Below the pieces are notes generated by a model, which searched no databases, was not told the origin of the DNA, and saw only the letters and a program-made list of their open reading frames with translations. Of a stretch of DNA of 64,000 nt, positions 12,155 to 27,290 are shown one piece after another. The DNA is taken from assembly GCA_024529925.1 (NCBI GenBank), contig JAFEUB010000846.1, forward strand, positions 2,594,501 to 2,658,500, written 5' to 3'. Numbering within the stretch: position 1 is the first letter of the stretch; each line of letters starts with the position of its first letter. Both the position numbers and the translations under genes were made by a program. The stretch comes from Ophthalmolycus amberensis (taxonomy: Eukaryota > Chordata > Actinopteri > Perciformes > Zoarcidae).

Positions 12155-15100
12155 CACACCACAGTGAGGTTCCTTGAAAAGATGCCAGGAAACTGCCATG
12201 TGACCATATGCCAACTCACCTGCTCACAGTCTAAATGGACAGGCACCAAACCAGTTTAACATTGCACAGCTGAACAAAGCCTTGCTGTGGTTAGACTGGA
12301 CTAATACAGGGGCTTGTGTGCAGTCGTGAAATGATGTCTAAACTTGTCACTCATAAAGACTTTTGGTTTGGTTAGTCTATTCCTCTCTGTGCTACTCAGC
12401 TGTCGGCCAGACAAGATCATTGTGCTAAATTAAAACAAAAAGCTTGTGATCTGAACTAATGAAGCAATAGTATACTTTTACGACAGTGCACATTTCTTTT
12501 TTCCATACACTATCTTCATAATTTGTTTTCTATGTAAGAAATAAGTATTAAATATGATATATTTGGTTAAGACTGTGTTAGCATTTCAATTTAGGGTTCT
12601 CAGCCTTGTTGGAGAATAGGGTCAGACGTCTTCTGTTTTTATTTAAATGTCCCTATAAACCTGTTTCCCCTCAGTTATCTGATCAGAGGCTGTTTTCATC
12701 AAGCATTAGCCAGACATTCTGCATTCAGACTGACTTGGACCCACTGCTTTGAAGTTCATTTCTTAATGTAATTGAATGTGTCTCGGGCTACAGAAAGGAA
12801 CACATTGCTTCATTTGTGTCCCGCTTTTAAAGTAACTCCCTTAGCATTCTGAGATCACGATAAATGAGTTATCTTTCATGAAAGAATGTGCGTGAATATG
12901 TGAGGTACTACTGTCAGTGTTTCTTTGGCTTGTGTGACTGTTTTGGCCATAAGCTCTGCTGCAACCGCATTGGACCACACAGAGAGCTGAGATGCTCACA
13001 TGAAGAACAACACACTGCAAAGCCACTGTGATTACATGCCTTTGCTATTCTTGCATATTTTCCATTTCATTCTCCAACAAAACGATAAGCTTCTCAACAT
13101 CCCGCTTGGATTGAAATTATTATTTTGACAACAAAACTCACTCAAGCACTTTTTTCTGTTTCTAGTAGTAATCATTTTTTGCTGTCTCACCCGCGTTGTT
13201 TGGCATGCTGTCTAGGGCAGTGCCAAGGGCGATGGGCGGAGACAGGGAGGAGGTGGGGGGCACAGTATGAGGCTTGTCCCCCTCCTGAGGGCGACTCTTA
13301 GAGGTCTCAATGCCTTTCACTCTCCTGGCATGCCGGTTTCCTTTGTAATGGGCTTCTGCCTGACTCTATAGGAGAAGACAGACAAAAAAACATGTTTATG
13401 TTGTAAGTGAACAACAATGCCAACAGGTGAATAGATCATTGCAGGCTTGATTAGACACACTGTGACACCCGCACACACATGCACTTGTCATTATGATAGC
13501 ATGTTATTCAATAGGCCCTATTCTCTGAGCCACAGACAGCAAGCAGGTTTACACTGGATGGATAAATGGATAACAAGCTTGGGAACAAAAAGATGCAGTG
13601 ATGGAGACATTCGAGACCTAGACCCGTCTGTCCCCCTCGTCACTAAGTCATCTTTCTTCAGGCTTTAAAATTAACAAAAAATGATCATGCAGTGTATTGA
13701 GTCTAAGAATACGTCTGTTTTCTGGATCACACCTTTATCTACTTAGGGCATATTTGCTCCGCTCAAAGTTTTGACATACTTTACATCAGTGGTCCCCAAC
13801 CACCGGGCCGCGGACCGGTACCGGGCCGTGGATCATTTGGTACCGGGCCGCACAGAAAGAATAAATATTATATTATTTCCGTTTTATTGATTATCAGAGT
13901 CTGAAAGAAGTTTTATTTTGAAAAATGACCGGATTCTCTCGCAATTTCATCCGCCTGTGGCTCTTGACACGTGTCAAGACGCTTGTCTCGGTCACGTGAT
14001 ACGTTACCTCAAAAATTAAGCCCGCAAACTAGCGAAACTGAGTAAATAACTTTTGGAGAGCTTCTTTGCAAAGGAGAAAAGGCCACTAAGGAGACAGAAG
14101 AAGAGCCGACAACTTCCAAGAACAAGAAAGCTTAATTTAACAGACAATATCAGGAGTCTGATAAAATAACAGGAGTAATTCTGACGCACCAAACCCGCTC
14201 TGCAGAATATGTGGCGACAGAGGAAAATCAGCTGCTGGAGATTGTAAATGACGGTGGCCTTAAAAGTATGTTTGAGACAACAACTCTGCTGGTGTTTTGA
14301 TTAAAATCAAGGCTGAATATCCTGATATCGCCACTAAAGCACTGAAAACTCTGCTTCCATTTCACACATCCTCTTTGTGAAGCAGGATGTTCTGCAGTGA
14401 CGGCAATCAAAACAATATTACGGAGTAGACTGGACATCAGGAACACACTTTGGGTGTCATTGTCTCCCATTACCCCCAGATGGGACCGTCTCGTTGCAGA
14501 GAAACAAGCTCAGGACTGCCACTGATTCAGCGTTAATTGTGAGTTGTATTTATTTATGCATTTTATATTTGTTTTCATGCCGATCGTATCGTTTTATTTC
14601 GTCGTGTTTTTCCGCCACACCTTGAAGGTCGGTCCGTGAAAATATTGTCTTACATGAAACCGGTCCGTGGTGCAAAAAAGTTTGGGGACCTCTGCTTTAC
14701 ATCATCTGCAGTCTAAACCTCTGCATACATCCTGACAGTTCTTGGCTCCAGCTTTTATTACTGCAGCCATGCTGACAGACATGCCAAGGGGAGTTGAACT
14801 ACCTACCCTCCTATAACACACACGCATTATTATTAAAGTAAACATTATCAGTGGGAGGCTGACATACATGTACAACATAAATACTGTGATCGCCTTCAGC
14901 TGCTTGCAACCGGGCAGCTAAAACCCTGTCTGTAATATCTCATAGAAAGATAAACTGCAATGTGGACACTGAGTCTGGAGGTTTTCAGGGACTGGAGATC
15001 ATCCTGCGTTCCAGCAAAGAAAATAAATGGTGCAGAGATCTATTACAGAAGCTAGTTTGGCTAATCTCATGATGAAAGGCTAGCTACTATGTGTTTGTTC

Positions 15101-18100
15101 AGAGGGTAAACAACTACTCATTCGTGAGGAGAGTCTGTCTCTAGTCTGTGTATGTTTGTGTGTCTGCACAGAGGTATGTGCGTCTGGAACAACATGGCGC
15201 ATGAGATGCAGGGTTGCTATGGCTGTCTCTGCCAGTGGCCTATAGCTTCACAGTATGGTGACTGTGAAAGAAAACACACACATATAGGGGGACAGGGTGT
15301 ATTCACGTATTTGCCATCTGTTCGCCCATTCTTTACCTCCCCTCCATCAAGGTTTAAGTGTCCCTCAATTCAAATTAAAAAGGCTCCGTACTGATACAGA
15401 CACATTATATCAATGCAGGACTTGAGTCCGATAGCTCCCTGCTGTCTCCATAAGTATCTTGCCTGAGCAGATGTGTCCTGTCACATGGCTAAATAATCTT
15501 TGGATCGAGGGGCCAGTGATAAAGATGATAATCAAGTAGCTGGTACAGTTAGTTGCCAGGGAGAGACATGGTCTTGAAGAGAGGCTGACAGCTGCTATAG
15601 GTGCTGAAAGGCTTGGAGAACTTAGGACATCACTGACCACAGGTTCAGGAGTGTGGATAGACTGGCAGGGGGATAGAGGGTGTTGAGTAACGTTTGTAAG
15701 CCCGGTTGTGTATGTTTACTGTATGTGTGTGCCTGATGGCATCTGGGACGTGAGCTGGCACGGTAAACCAGGGGGCCGTGACTGAAGTGATTTAGATGAT
15801 CACATGTTTCTTGTAAATCATGATGACAAACTGCTCTAGATATAGCAGACCCTCTGTAACTGTGCCCTGTCAAATGGGTCTTAAGAAGCTGCTTTAGATC
15901 AAGGTGGAGAGAGATGTGGGTGCAAAGGGGGGCGAGGTCAGTAGGGCATGCCGACAGAGATGTGATCTCTCAGATAAAAGAAGGAGTAAGGGGAGATAGA
16001 AGAGTACATGGTGGTGCACGGCATAGCCGCCACATAGGCTCTCTTAACCTCTCCCACCAAGCCAAGTGGATTAATTGCTGAGCAGGTGAGCATCAGTGTG
16101 ATGAAGACGAGAGAGAGAGTGTGGAGGGAACATGGAGGCGATATGGTGCACAGCGAGGGAACTACAAGACAAGGAAGGTTATTTTAAGAGCTGGACTCTG
16201 GGAATGATATAAAAGAGACACAAAGCAGAGGAAAAGCTGCGTCACATCAGCCTGTGACGCCTGTGTTTCATTATGCAACGGGTTCACACTGAGAAAGTGC
16301 TTTCCAGCATGACTATCATTCTGAGGGGAAAGCCGTGATGTTACAGCATAGCTACAGCTGCAGCTCCAGATGAGACAAAATGGGAGATAAAAAGGAGAAA
16401 ATGACGGATAGACTGGCAAGATAAACAAGCAGGAAACAGAGTGAGGGGAGGCGGCAGGGAAGTAGAGAGGAAGAGGAATAGAGTAAGGAATGTATATCAG
16501 CCAATAGTCTAGCTGCAGCAGCTGTGACGTTGGTCAATGCAGTGGGACAGAGCCTATGATGTCACTAATGCAGCACGCCACCAAGGTTATTATAAACCAC
16601 CGTTTAACACCTCACACCACCTTCAACGCAGGGACAGTGAGGCACAAACCCTCCCCTGATCCATTCCTCCTCTCCTCTCTTTCCCCTCCATGTCTCCTCG
16701 CTCCCACTTACCCAAGATGCACTGGGGCTGTCAGAGCCAGACACTAATCCATGCCCTTGACAAATGCATCTTATAATAAGTAGTGGCAGGCAATTTTAGG
16801 CATTTCCACACTGTAAATAATGTAGCATGAGGAGAGGGAGACAGATAGAAAGAGGGGGAGAAGGTTGCTGAGAGCGAGAGAGAGGCAGAGAGAGAGAGAG
16901 GCAGACAGAGAAAGATGAAATGGGGATGCATGGATGATGGCAAAATGATGCGTGAAATGAGGGGAGCACGGGGTGCGAGCAGGAAGGCAGAACTGGATGC
17001 TTTTGAAGACAAATACATTGGTCATGACTTTACTTGGTAAGCCCCATCACTTTCCTCGACCTAAACAACCCAATTAACTCACAGATGGCAGATGAAAACT
17101 GAGAAATGTCAGCATCAAGGGCAAAATGATTGTTCTCTCACAAGACAGAGCCCCGGACTGGAAAAACGAGGCTGGGGAATTCTTTGAAGTGTTTCCCGCT
17201 GTATTATTTTCACCCATGAAATATTCATCCTGACTTGACATTATGTAAAGGAGAAGTGTGGGTGGGGAGTCATTCTATGGCGATGTAAAGGACAATGTTT
17301 TCTCCAGCCGAGCTTAGTAGGACAGCACAAATGACATACGGCCTGCTTCAAGTTTGACATTGCTGGTATACTGCAGTGTGCGCTTTTTTCTTCTCTATTC
17401 CGGAAGCAAAGGTGACAATGACAGCAGAGAGGTGGTGTAGCCCTGCATGTCATAATCCTGGGGATTTAAGTGTGTATATGTGTGATGTGTATGTCCTTTC
17501 AGGAGCTACAAGAAAAGACAAGGCTGCTGTTACCGGTTTCATATGTTCACAAATAAACATGAGCTTCAGTGAAGAGACCAAATTCTCATGAAACCTAAAA
17601 TATTTGCTCTAACATTTATTCTTCCGTCTTTATTTTCGATAGTTTAGGAAAGTCCTCGCTGTTTATGCACGTCACAGTTTGGGACAGTTTTCTTAGTATG
17701 TTTATTGTTGTCCCAAGTCTCTCTTGAAATTGAAAACATGTAGATTAAGCCAGTCATACCTAGAGTTTACCAAACAATTCATAGTGTTAATGGCACTGTG
17801 AGGAAGAGGGATCTGTGCAGCCTACTGCTATTAACAGTATTCATCACCCCACTCTGCACATGCTTTCCTGTCAGAAATGCTCAACACACATTGTGCTTGT
17901 TTATTTTTATATTTTAGGGCGGATGTGATGGCAAAAAGACAGTAAAATCTGGACACATAGCTCTCATTAAAACAACAGTAACCATTAGGTTAAATATTTA
18001 AATTCTTCACAGATTTACTGGATATCCGAACTTTATCCATTAGGAAATGTTGTTATCCACTAACTGTGGGGCTAAAAGTATTTCATTATATAAACATATT

Positions 18101-21100
18101 TATTTCCTGCACCTGTGACGATATACAGCAGAGAAATCTGCAAAGAATAGGCTTAAGATTACAGCCCTGTAGCTTCCTGACCACATGGAAACCATAATTG
18201 TAGACCTGAGGAGTATATATAGCACCAGTCCACTCCTTAATGTTGTGTATTGTGCATGGCTGTACGCCCTGGCCCTGAAGTCTGCACCAATGAATAGGGA
18301 GCATCACAGCCAAATTATACACTGCACACAAGACATTTGGCATTGATTTTGTCACGTGTCTATCTATCCTATTCGTCCACTGCAAGAAGAAAAGACTGAG
18401 AATGGGTTGGCAACACATAAGATACTGCCATCATTTTAGTTTTCTTTAATTTATCATCAGTCATGTATAAGCAAGTTGCTCCAGGGTATAACGTGCCATT
18501 AAACTCCCATTATGAGTTTAGATATAAACTACACCATATGAACAAAGAGATGAAAATACTGTTTAAATTAGATTCATACAGAAGTATGAAAAAAACAGCT
18601 TGTTGTTAATTCTAAAGAGATTCCTACATCATGGCATGCTTGAGTGAAATTAACTTTACACATGTTGAAGATCTTACTCAAGCTTTGTCGACGTTGATGG
18701 TCGAAAGGGAAAATCCTATTTCTCTCTCTCGGCTTCTGCAGCAGCTCTCTCGGCTTTGTGTTGCAGTGATTATTGCTGCTAACTCCACACCGAGTTAAAA
18801 TTAATTAAATTCCAACGGGGTCGCAACTGCCAAAACACAGCCCAAACAAATGTACCACATACTCTGAGTCAACACCCACTCTCGGGAGAGCAAACAGGAT
18901 AGAAAGCCTTCCAACGCATTCCTACAGAAAAGGCGTACGAGGTGAAAGGTGTATGCGTATAAACAGCAAGGTACGGCATATTTAATGACACTTTGGAAAT
19001 GCAGACATCCCGAGAGACGGATTTATTGTATTTTTCTGTACCTCTGAGTTGAAGCGGATCTGGCAAACGTTACAGGAGATGACTGGCCGCTTGGTCTTGA
19101 TCAGTGGAACTCCAAAGGTGTGGTTGATCACGGCCTTCTGCACCGGATCCATCTGAGAGAGAAAATAACAAGGGAAGAGACAAAGAAAGAGAGGCATCAT
19201 GTGAGCTATTCATACTCTTTTACTTACAGTCCTGTGCTCCAGAAGTCCCGGTGCTACAAGTCAACAGGCCTGCCCATGCCCTCTACATCGGATGGTAGAG
19301 ACCAGTGTAGCGTGGAGAGGCCCACAGTTTTTCTGCCCAAGAGACTAAAGTTGAAAGTCTAACTGACCACATGCATGGGTGGATAAAGTGTGTATTTATA
19401 GTGTCAATGCAATGTTTGCTGTATGTCTCTGTTTTTGTTCAGCAAACTGTGGTCAACTATCGATATAATGCTACAACTGAGATACCTGTTGCATCCTACC
19501 CAAGCTCAGCCCTCTGATCCTGACCAGGTTGTAGTTCATACTGTCCCTGTGTTCATTATTTCAGCATTTACATTGTGTTCAGCACCTCGTGCAAATTTAA
19601 CTTACTCGCTTTAGGAGCTCTACAGATGGTAGGTGGCTAAGCCGCCCACTTAAACTCTGTCCCAGACACAAAAGACCCTGCCTGTACCGATCAAAAAGGG
19701 CTCCATTCCAATTATTTATCTGTTTGAAGCTCCATTTATCTAGTGACCATTGTTAATTGACCTTAGCATTAGTCTGGAGTCCATGGCTGGTGAGGATTTC
19801 CACCACAAACAATTGTCTGGCACTATGTCTACAGCTAAAGCAGGCAAAACGTATAAGATGGTGTGGCACCGTATGAATATGCAAAAGGAATAAAGAGAAA
19901 GAAAAGTCCTGGGCTGAAGAACACAATGGATATGATGCTATGTGTTTTGAATTCATAAGGCACTCTGGGAATGTTCCAGACAGTCCTCCAAGTCTGATAC
20001 AAGTCTCTTGGTTTGGAGAGGGCTACAGACTGTAAATGATTTAGCTCATCTCTACGTGCAATTAGGCAAATTACCAAACTTTCCCTGAAGCTATCTTGCA
20101 CCCAGAACCATAGTCTCATCTAAAAGCCAAATGGCTCAAGACTCTGGCGTGACGGAGACAAAAGAGCGGCTAAAATTAATATTCTTATAACTCGTGCACT
20201 AACAATTTCAATATCTGCATGTTACTCGGCAACTCCAAGAAAAGGGTAAACAGAGAGAGAGAGAATGAAATGGGGAGGAGGCCCGAGACATTTAGCTGTG
20301 TGACGCGACGTTACAGAAACACACCATCTGGAGGAGCGAATGAGTGAGAGAGTGGGAGAGGAAGATGGATTGGGACAGATAGAGAGAGAGAGAAAGGGAG
20401 GGAGAAATGTGAAAGAACGCAGCTATAGAGAGAGTGAAAGAGGCCCATGCCGGACATCCTCACATTGCACATTCTTATCTCATGTGGCTCTCTTTCCCAT
20501 ACTCCACGTTCCTTGACTCCCTCTATTTCTCTCCCCAGAAACAGCCTAAAGTAGGCTCCACTGCTGCTGTGAATTCAAATGGATCGAAGGGGAGGGGCGG
20601 ATTTTGAGCAATGACATCGGTGGATGAATACTACCTGAGCAACTGCATGAATACCTCAGCTGTGACTTTGCAATAGCCAGCTGAAGAGAAGAAAAATCAT
20701 CTCAACTTGTTTGTGCCATTTTTTAATAAACTCCTGCCCAGCGTTATCCCAACTCCCACTATACAAGCAAACATAACTGAAATGCAAAATGTTAAACACT
20801 GCATGTCGGTGTCATAACTGTGACCCATCATCAAGTTTAACAAGGGCTTGGTGGTGTAACTGTACACATGAATCATGGGCTTCTCCCCAGCCTGTCATAC
20901 AGTGCTCTGGGTGTGGGTCAGCTAGGATCCGTCCAGTCTATGCAGCTGTTCAAAACACCGCCCAGCTGCCAATAAGACTTTTTGGACGGCAGCTCACATG
21001 GCCTCTATACCCATTTGTTCTCCAAAACATGACCTCATGAAATAGGAGCTGTGCCTTGTGATGTAACGGATCTAAAATCTGCCCAGTATATTGTCATTTT

Positions 21101-24100
21101 CATTGATAAATTAGACTGAGTGAGTTTTGGAAACATGTCAATTCGAACTGTTTGTATATGTGGTGAGAGCTCTGACCATTGTTAGCACATAGTCCACTGA
21201 CTTACGAATCACTCAGCGGTCACATCAACAGCTCCACAGGGCCTCAAGACCCAAACTCCTAAATGCCTTTTGTTTACACAGAGTTCCTTCTGAGGAGAAA
21301 CAGACCAAATAGCAACCGAGCATCTCTCAGCGCACTGCACAACGACACGCACCGAAATTCACGACATCCCCATATTTTACAGTCTTTTTCTTTTAACTCT
21401 CACTTCTCTCCAGTGTTTATTTTTCATTCTTTCATCCTTTCTCTGTTTCTGCTTGCTCTCTTCTTCTGGTGTGTTTGATCAGTTCTCAGCAACAAAATGT
21501 TTGGAAGGGTTGAATTCCAGCAACGAGGAATGCACTGTTCTGTGACTCTCGGTGGGACCACTCTGGCAGTCGCACTAAAGTCTGCACTGTGCCAGATGCA
21601 AACAGCCTTTGGAGCTTTGAATGCGACAGTACTTTTGAGTTGTGCCCAGATGAAGACACAATGGGGTGAAAACAAGAACTCCAAGCATTTACTGACCTTT
21701 TTCTCCTCTGTGTCTGATGAAGCGTGGAGCTGCATTGGTCCTTCCGTGTGTGTGCTGCTGACCAAGGTGTGAGTTTGAACCTCAGCATGTGTGAGATTGA
21801 GAGTGTGTGGTGCACCTTCCTCGCTCATTCAGCCCCCTGGTTGGTTGTCAATGCTGAATACAAACTAACTCGCTAAAAACAAAAAACTCACTTTTTCCGA
21901 GTGATACATTGCAAGCCACGATTTCTTTGTTTTCCCCCTTTTGGCACACTCGCTGCATGTCTTTGAAATGCTGCATGAGAAGAAGTTAGTGTCTGCTGTA
22001 AGGATTTTCTCAAATCTCTGCCTCTTTTTTCACTGACACATCACCTAACAAGTGCCTGTCCCCTTTGATCAGCCTCCTTCTCTCCTCTCAGCTGCGTTCT
22101 CTCTCTCTGCCTCATGCTTCCCTGTAGTGCATTTCCCTCAGTTTGCCTTCCAGTTTTCTCCTCCCCTCCCCTTCCCTCTGTCTCACTCTCTCTCTCTCAT
22201 TCTGTCTCTCCCTCTGCCCCCCCCCCCCCTTCTTCATGCATACTAGATCTGTCCAGATGTAGCTAGGATCGGGTGACCCGCTCCCCTCCTGCTCGACTCT
22301 CCCCCTCTTCACCAAGTTCACACCATTTACCAAATGTCATCATCAGCTACTAGAGCTTTTGCCTGCTCAATCAAACCCCAACCAAACCACATATGAATGA
22401 ATGAATGAATGAATTTTATTTATATAGCGCTTTTCACAGACAGTAGTATCACAAAGTGATACTACACACACACACACTACCCTTTTATCTGGTTTCTCAC
22501 CAGTTTGAAGGCATGTGTGGTGATGCCTTGCAGCCAGACATTGTGGCACAGAAGATCTGATAAAGCCCCCAAAACACACTCTAAACGATTACTATTTTGA
22601 TTCGTCTGAAACCTGAGGAGGCAACAGGTGTGACGACATATCAGCCGTTGTTCTGGGTGCCATTAGTGCTGACATAAGACACAGAATAAGAGTTGTTTAG
22701 CAGGAGAGTGATCGAAGAGATAAGAGGAGCTGGGATGGCAGGTGAGATTCAACAAGTCTGCACACGACTTTGTATGATTGGACACTTTCATTGGAAATTC
22801 CTGCCTTTGCAGCCCGAGCAAGCCCACATCAGGGCATGCACCTCGGCTCAGGGGTGCATGCGGGTGCGTGTATGTCAGGACCAGCTGCTGCAGTTCAATA
22901 ATTCAGCCTTGTCACTGTCTAGAGGCACATTGAGCGAGACAGGCAGGTAGAGGACAAATCACATTAGCTGACCATTAAAGCTGTATATGGCTTTAGAAGA
23001 GGCCATTGCTCTGCTATGAGGCTAATAACCCTCAATGTGAGTCTCATTAAGACTAACTCCGCACAGATCACTTAATAAGAGAGAATGCTGCTATCTTCTT
23101 GCAGGGACATTTGCCAGTGTTACTGCTGCTATAATGCTGTGTCTCCACAGTGTGCAAATCATACATTTATATCAGTGTGTTAGTGCGGAAAGGCACCAGG
23201 AGGCATCGAAGACACTGGAAATGGTACCTTTTTAATGTCATATCATCTTAGTTCACCCTCTATTCATAGTTGAATGAAAGAGATGAGACCCAAGCACAGT
23301 CATGCTCTGATTGTTTAAACATTCTTCTGCCTAAAAGCCCAACAAGTCATAAGATATTGTCACTAATGTAAACAGCTGCAAACACTTACTCTATTACTCT
23401 AGGTCTTCCTGGAAACTAAATTGAGCAAAAAAACTGCGGAAAACCTGGGGGCCCTCGATAGGAAAGTATCAAGGCAGGGCCCTCATTAGCGTCAACCAAA
23501 GTTCTGCATTATATTTTTGTAAAAGCATGTAAGTACTGCCCATGTGTACGTGCCAACATACAGTGGAGCTATAAGGTCAGACTGTCCTCCAAGCCTCTCC
23601 TATGGCCCCATCTCCTGGCCACAGGGCTGTAAAACACCACTCGGTGCTGGCTCGCAGTCATCAGCAGCAACAGACATTCACAGCATCCCTGTGGACCTTC
23701 AGACGAAGCTTCAGAGGCAGACTGAAGAAAGAGCAAGCAAGACTGATTTCAGGGCTGCGCTAGGAGATGCAAGAGTGGAAACTGAGTGCCCGCGTAATTT
23801 CAGTATCTCTATTAATCCATGTCTGCTGGGTACACTGCAGTTTTAACATCAGTGAGAATTCTTCCACTTATGTAATGGCCCATGGAGGGCTATTAGAAAT
23901 GACTGTATCGTTAAAATGTGTTTAACAGTGTCTGGACTCCTGTTACTATCCCTGTATTATGCGTAGTGAAAGCACTTGCCAGATATTTCCAATTAGTAGC
24001 AGTGGATTGCTATGTCGCACCTTTGCGAACCGCAGCCGACAATACCAGGCTGACACATGCAAAGAATAGCAGACGTGGTCCAAGAATAGCATTGCCCCAC

Positions 24101-27100
24101 ATACAGTACATACCAAGTTTACAGATTTTACGTATTGCTGACAAGAAATGTGTTGACATTCCCGAATGGAGTCTGGAGGAACAGGCGGCACATTATGCTG
24201 AGTTGGTGAAATGCAAAGTGTCTCTATGGTCTAATCTAAATGATAAGATGTTAGTCAGGGCCTGGGGAAACAGGAAGAGCCCTCTCCGTTGAATTCAATA
24301 CCACATCAAACAAACTGTGGGGTTTGAAGTACACAGCTGTAAGGATGGCCTTAGAACTGTTCTTTCATTCTGTGCTTTGAATTAAGGAATGGGACAGAGT
24401 GTGTTTACATGAAATAATACAGTCTTAGGAACACACTGCTTTCCTTGTAGTGAGGCCTGTCGAACACAACATGCATTTGTGATGTTAGCAGCACCTAAAC
24501 AATGTAAAGACAATTTAAAGCATTAGAAAGTATATGTTACACATGGGAAGTTATCACATTACCACTGTATTATGGAGGTAAATACACAGACATCATCATA
24601 TCCAGCACATCTCCTAGTTTCCCAAATTTTGTGGACAAATTGCCCCCCCCCCCTTGTGTGTTTTTCCTGAGTGAAAAGACTGCAGACACCTCGGTTTATT
24701 TCTATCTGTGTGTCAGCATCGACTCTCACCGTGTTGAAATTGTGGAAGAGGCTCATGCTGTGCGGAGGAGGGGCAGTATCCATGGGGAACTGCAGGAAGG
24801 GTTTCATGTCCAGGTGGGGATGGATCATTGTCGGGGTCCGCAAGAACGTTGGCATTGCCGCTCCGGCCCGGTTTATTCCTCCTGCACACAAAGACAGAGG
24901 AAGATGAATATACATGCTTTATATGTGTGAAACATAATTAAAACAGCTCCCATGCTGTATGTGCATGCATGCATGTTTAACAACTACTGGCTATAAAATA
25001 AATAAAGTATATAATAAAATAGAAATAGACGGACAGAGATAATTAAATGAATTGAATAGCTTATTACAGCCTGCAACATGTTTCCTGCCATGAATCTGCC
25101 ACTGAATTCCAAAATGAACAATCAGCCATAATTGCCCTGCAAAGCAATTATTTCTCTGCATACAAATCAAAACTATGTGGCACCCCAGTGGAACATGTAA
25201 TCTCTAACCCGAGAGAAAAAGCAGCATTTGTGCCGTTAAAGACGTTTGAATGATTGCTGTGGACACACATTATGTTTTTTCCTGACAAGTTAGCAAAGAT
25301 TGTTGCGCCAAAGTGCAGCAACACTGCTGTGCACATATGCTGTGATACCTAGGGGTTTCTGAATTAGAATTCGCAACAACCAAGCATTTCATTATCCTAA
25401 AACATTCACATCAAATGAAGCAGGAATGCCACAGAGAAGAGAAGGCAACCACAGAGGCTATAGGGATTTCTCTTATCCGCCTGCCTCTCGTCTCTCCTCT
25501 CCTCTCCTGGGAGGCATCTGCAGCTTGATGATAATGAGTTTCATCTCAGCGTGTGTTGCTTTATGTCATCCTGCCTCATGCACTAGAGTTGGATGACTCA
25601 GTGATGTTTCCAAATACGGAATCAATGAATCATGGACTCTGATCCCCCTACTCACGTCTGACACATGCTCCTTGCTTTGACTGCATCCAACATGCTGTTT
25701 GAGCAGATTTTCAAAGGACTTAAAAAACACAGTCACTGCAAGGGTATCCTACCACCTGTATACACACACAAACACAATATCAGTGGTTAATTCTCCTATA
25801 AAAGCATGCAAGGCTGTTCTAATGATACACGGCTCCCTATTCTCGTCATTGCTCCATTCTGCCTTCTCTCCCTCTCTTCCTTATCCTTCCTCGTCTCCTC
25901 TTTAACCTCTGTGAAGGATGATAGTGATGGGGCCCACACAACAAAACTCACCAGGCTCTTAGATTAAGCCTCTTAATATCCGCAACTGGATTTCTGCAGC
26001 TTTCAAATTCCCTCGAGACTTAAAGCGTTGCCGCTCTCCTTTTTTTGGGATTGCTCTAAGCTACTCTCTCGCTCCGTTACTTGCTGTCCCTCGCTCTGCT
26101 TCCTGCTCAAACTCGCTTCTACCTGCTTCGACACTGTCACATAGTAATTTGAGCATTATTTGACACCTCTGCATTTTCATCAAGCTTTATGTCAACTGAA
26201 TTTGACCAGAGAAAATAATATGGCTGCCGCATTGGAGGAATATGGTGTAAGAAGATCTATGCAGTTTCCAAAGTTTGGATTAGAGAGAGCGGGAGAGAAA
26301 GAGATAGAGGGAAAGAGATTGACTTTGTCAGACTGAGAGAAAGTGCTGTCTCAGCAGAAGCCCAGCCGCCTTCTGCTGCGCATCTGTGGGCCTCGAGGTG
26401 GAGAGTACTGCATCATTACCCGTAGTTGGGCATTTTTCCACTGAACAAACTACAAATATACAAATGAACGCACATGTATGAAACCCACGCTCACAAACAC
26501 AACCATTTTTAAACCATGAGAAACGAGTGCCTGATGGTTTTCCAGCTGGTGGATTGTACTCGTCTCATCATCTCAGGCTGACTCAGCACTCTTAAACATT
26601 GTCAAACATCCGTATAAATATCGAAAAATAACACGTCTTTGTGTGTTGTTCCTCATTAGAAAATCTAAAACTTAATTTTTAAGTGTATGTCACAAAAAGT
26701 AAATTTAGAATTACAAACATCCAGTTTCCTCAGGCAGTCTTTTAAGCTGAGCTCCTAAATGCTGTTTGTTGTGATGAGGGAGGACGGGGGTCCTGTAGCT
26801 GCTCTCTGCTCCTCTACCCCTGATGAAGGCAGCTCCTCCTCTGGGGCTGCACCACTAACAACATGACTAATACACTTTCTCTTGACTGCATTTGTCATGA
26901 CACTATACCACATGTTGATACATGGCCTGCATTGGTTCCTGTGGCTCTTTGTGCAGGAATGTGTGTGTGCGTTTTGTTTGGAAGGAGTGCCTCTGTTGAA
27001 GTTGCACAGTTGTAATGTTTGCAGCTCCCCAGTGAGTCTGCACTTGAACATGAAGACTGATGCTGGCACTGGGTCAGCCAGCCTCTGGCAGCCAGACAAG

Positions 27101-27249
27101 CAGATAGAGTGGCTGACCATGGAACAGAACGTGTCTCTGCAGCAGCATGAGGAGCTGAGATCTGACGAAGTGAATGGAGATGAGCACCAGAGAGAAGAGG
27201 GAGGAGTGGTCGTCCTTGGGGCAAAGACACAATCTGTCCCATCAGGGAC

Positions 27250-27290
<41 letters not shown>

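Larger units (their letters stand above)
7132..13190 (-). other. znf385a intron 4
   Basis: 6.1-kb intron without recognisable exons. It holds the facing (TG)n and (CA)n tracts at 9807-9889 and 10015-10069 and another CA tract at 12099-12152. The remainder looks like unique sequence. Confidence 0.8.
13366..19041 (-). other. znf385a intron 3
   Basis: 5.7-kb intron. It hosts the 908-bp hAT remnant at 13787-14694. The rest has GA-rich patches (16840-16915) and no recognised gene. Confidence 0.8.

Noticed and set aside
23918..24292. 124-residue open frame on the plus strand
   Set aside because: Free of simple repeats, but no family resemblance that I recognise and it lies antisense within znf385a intron 2; probably chance. 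A protein search against other fishes would decide.
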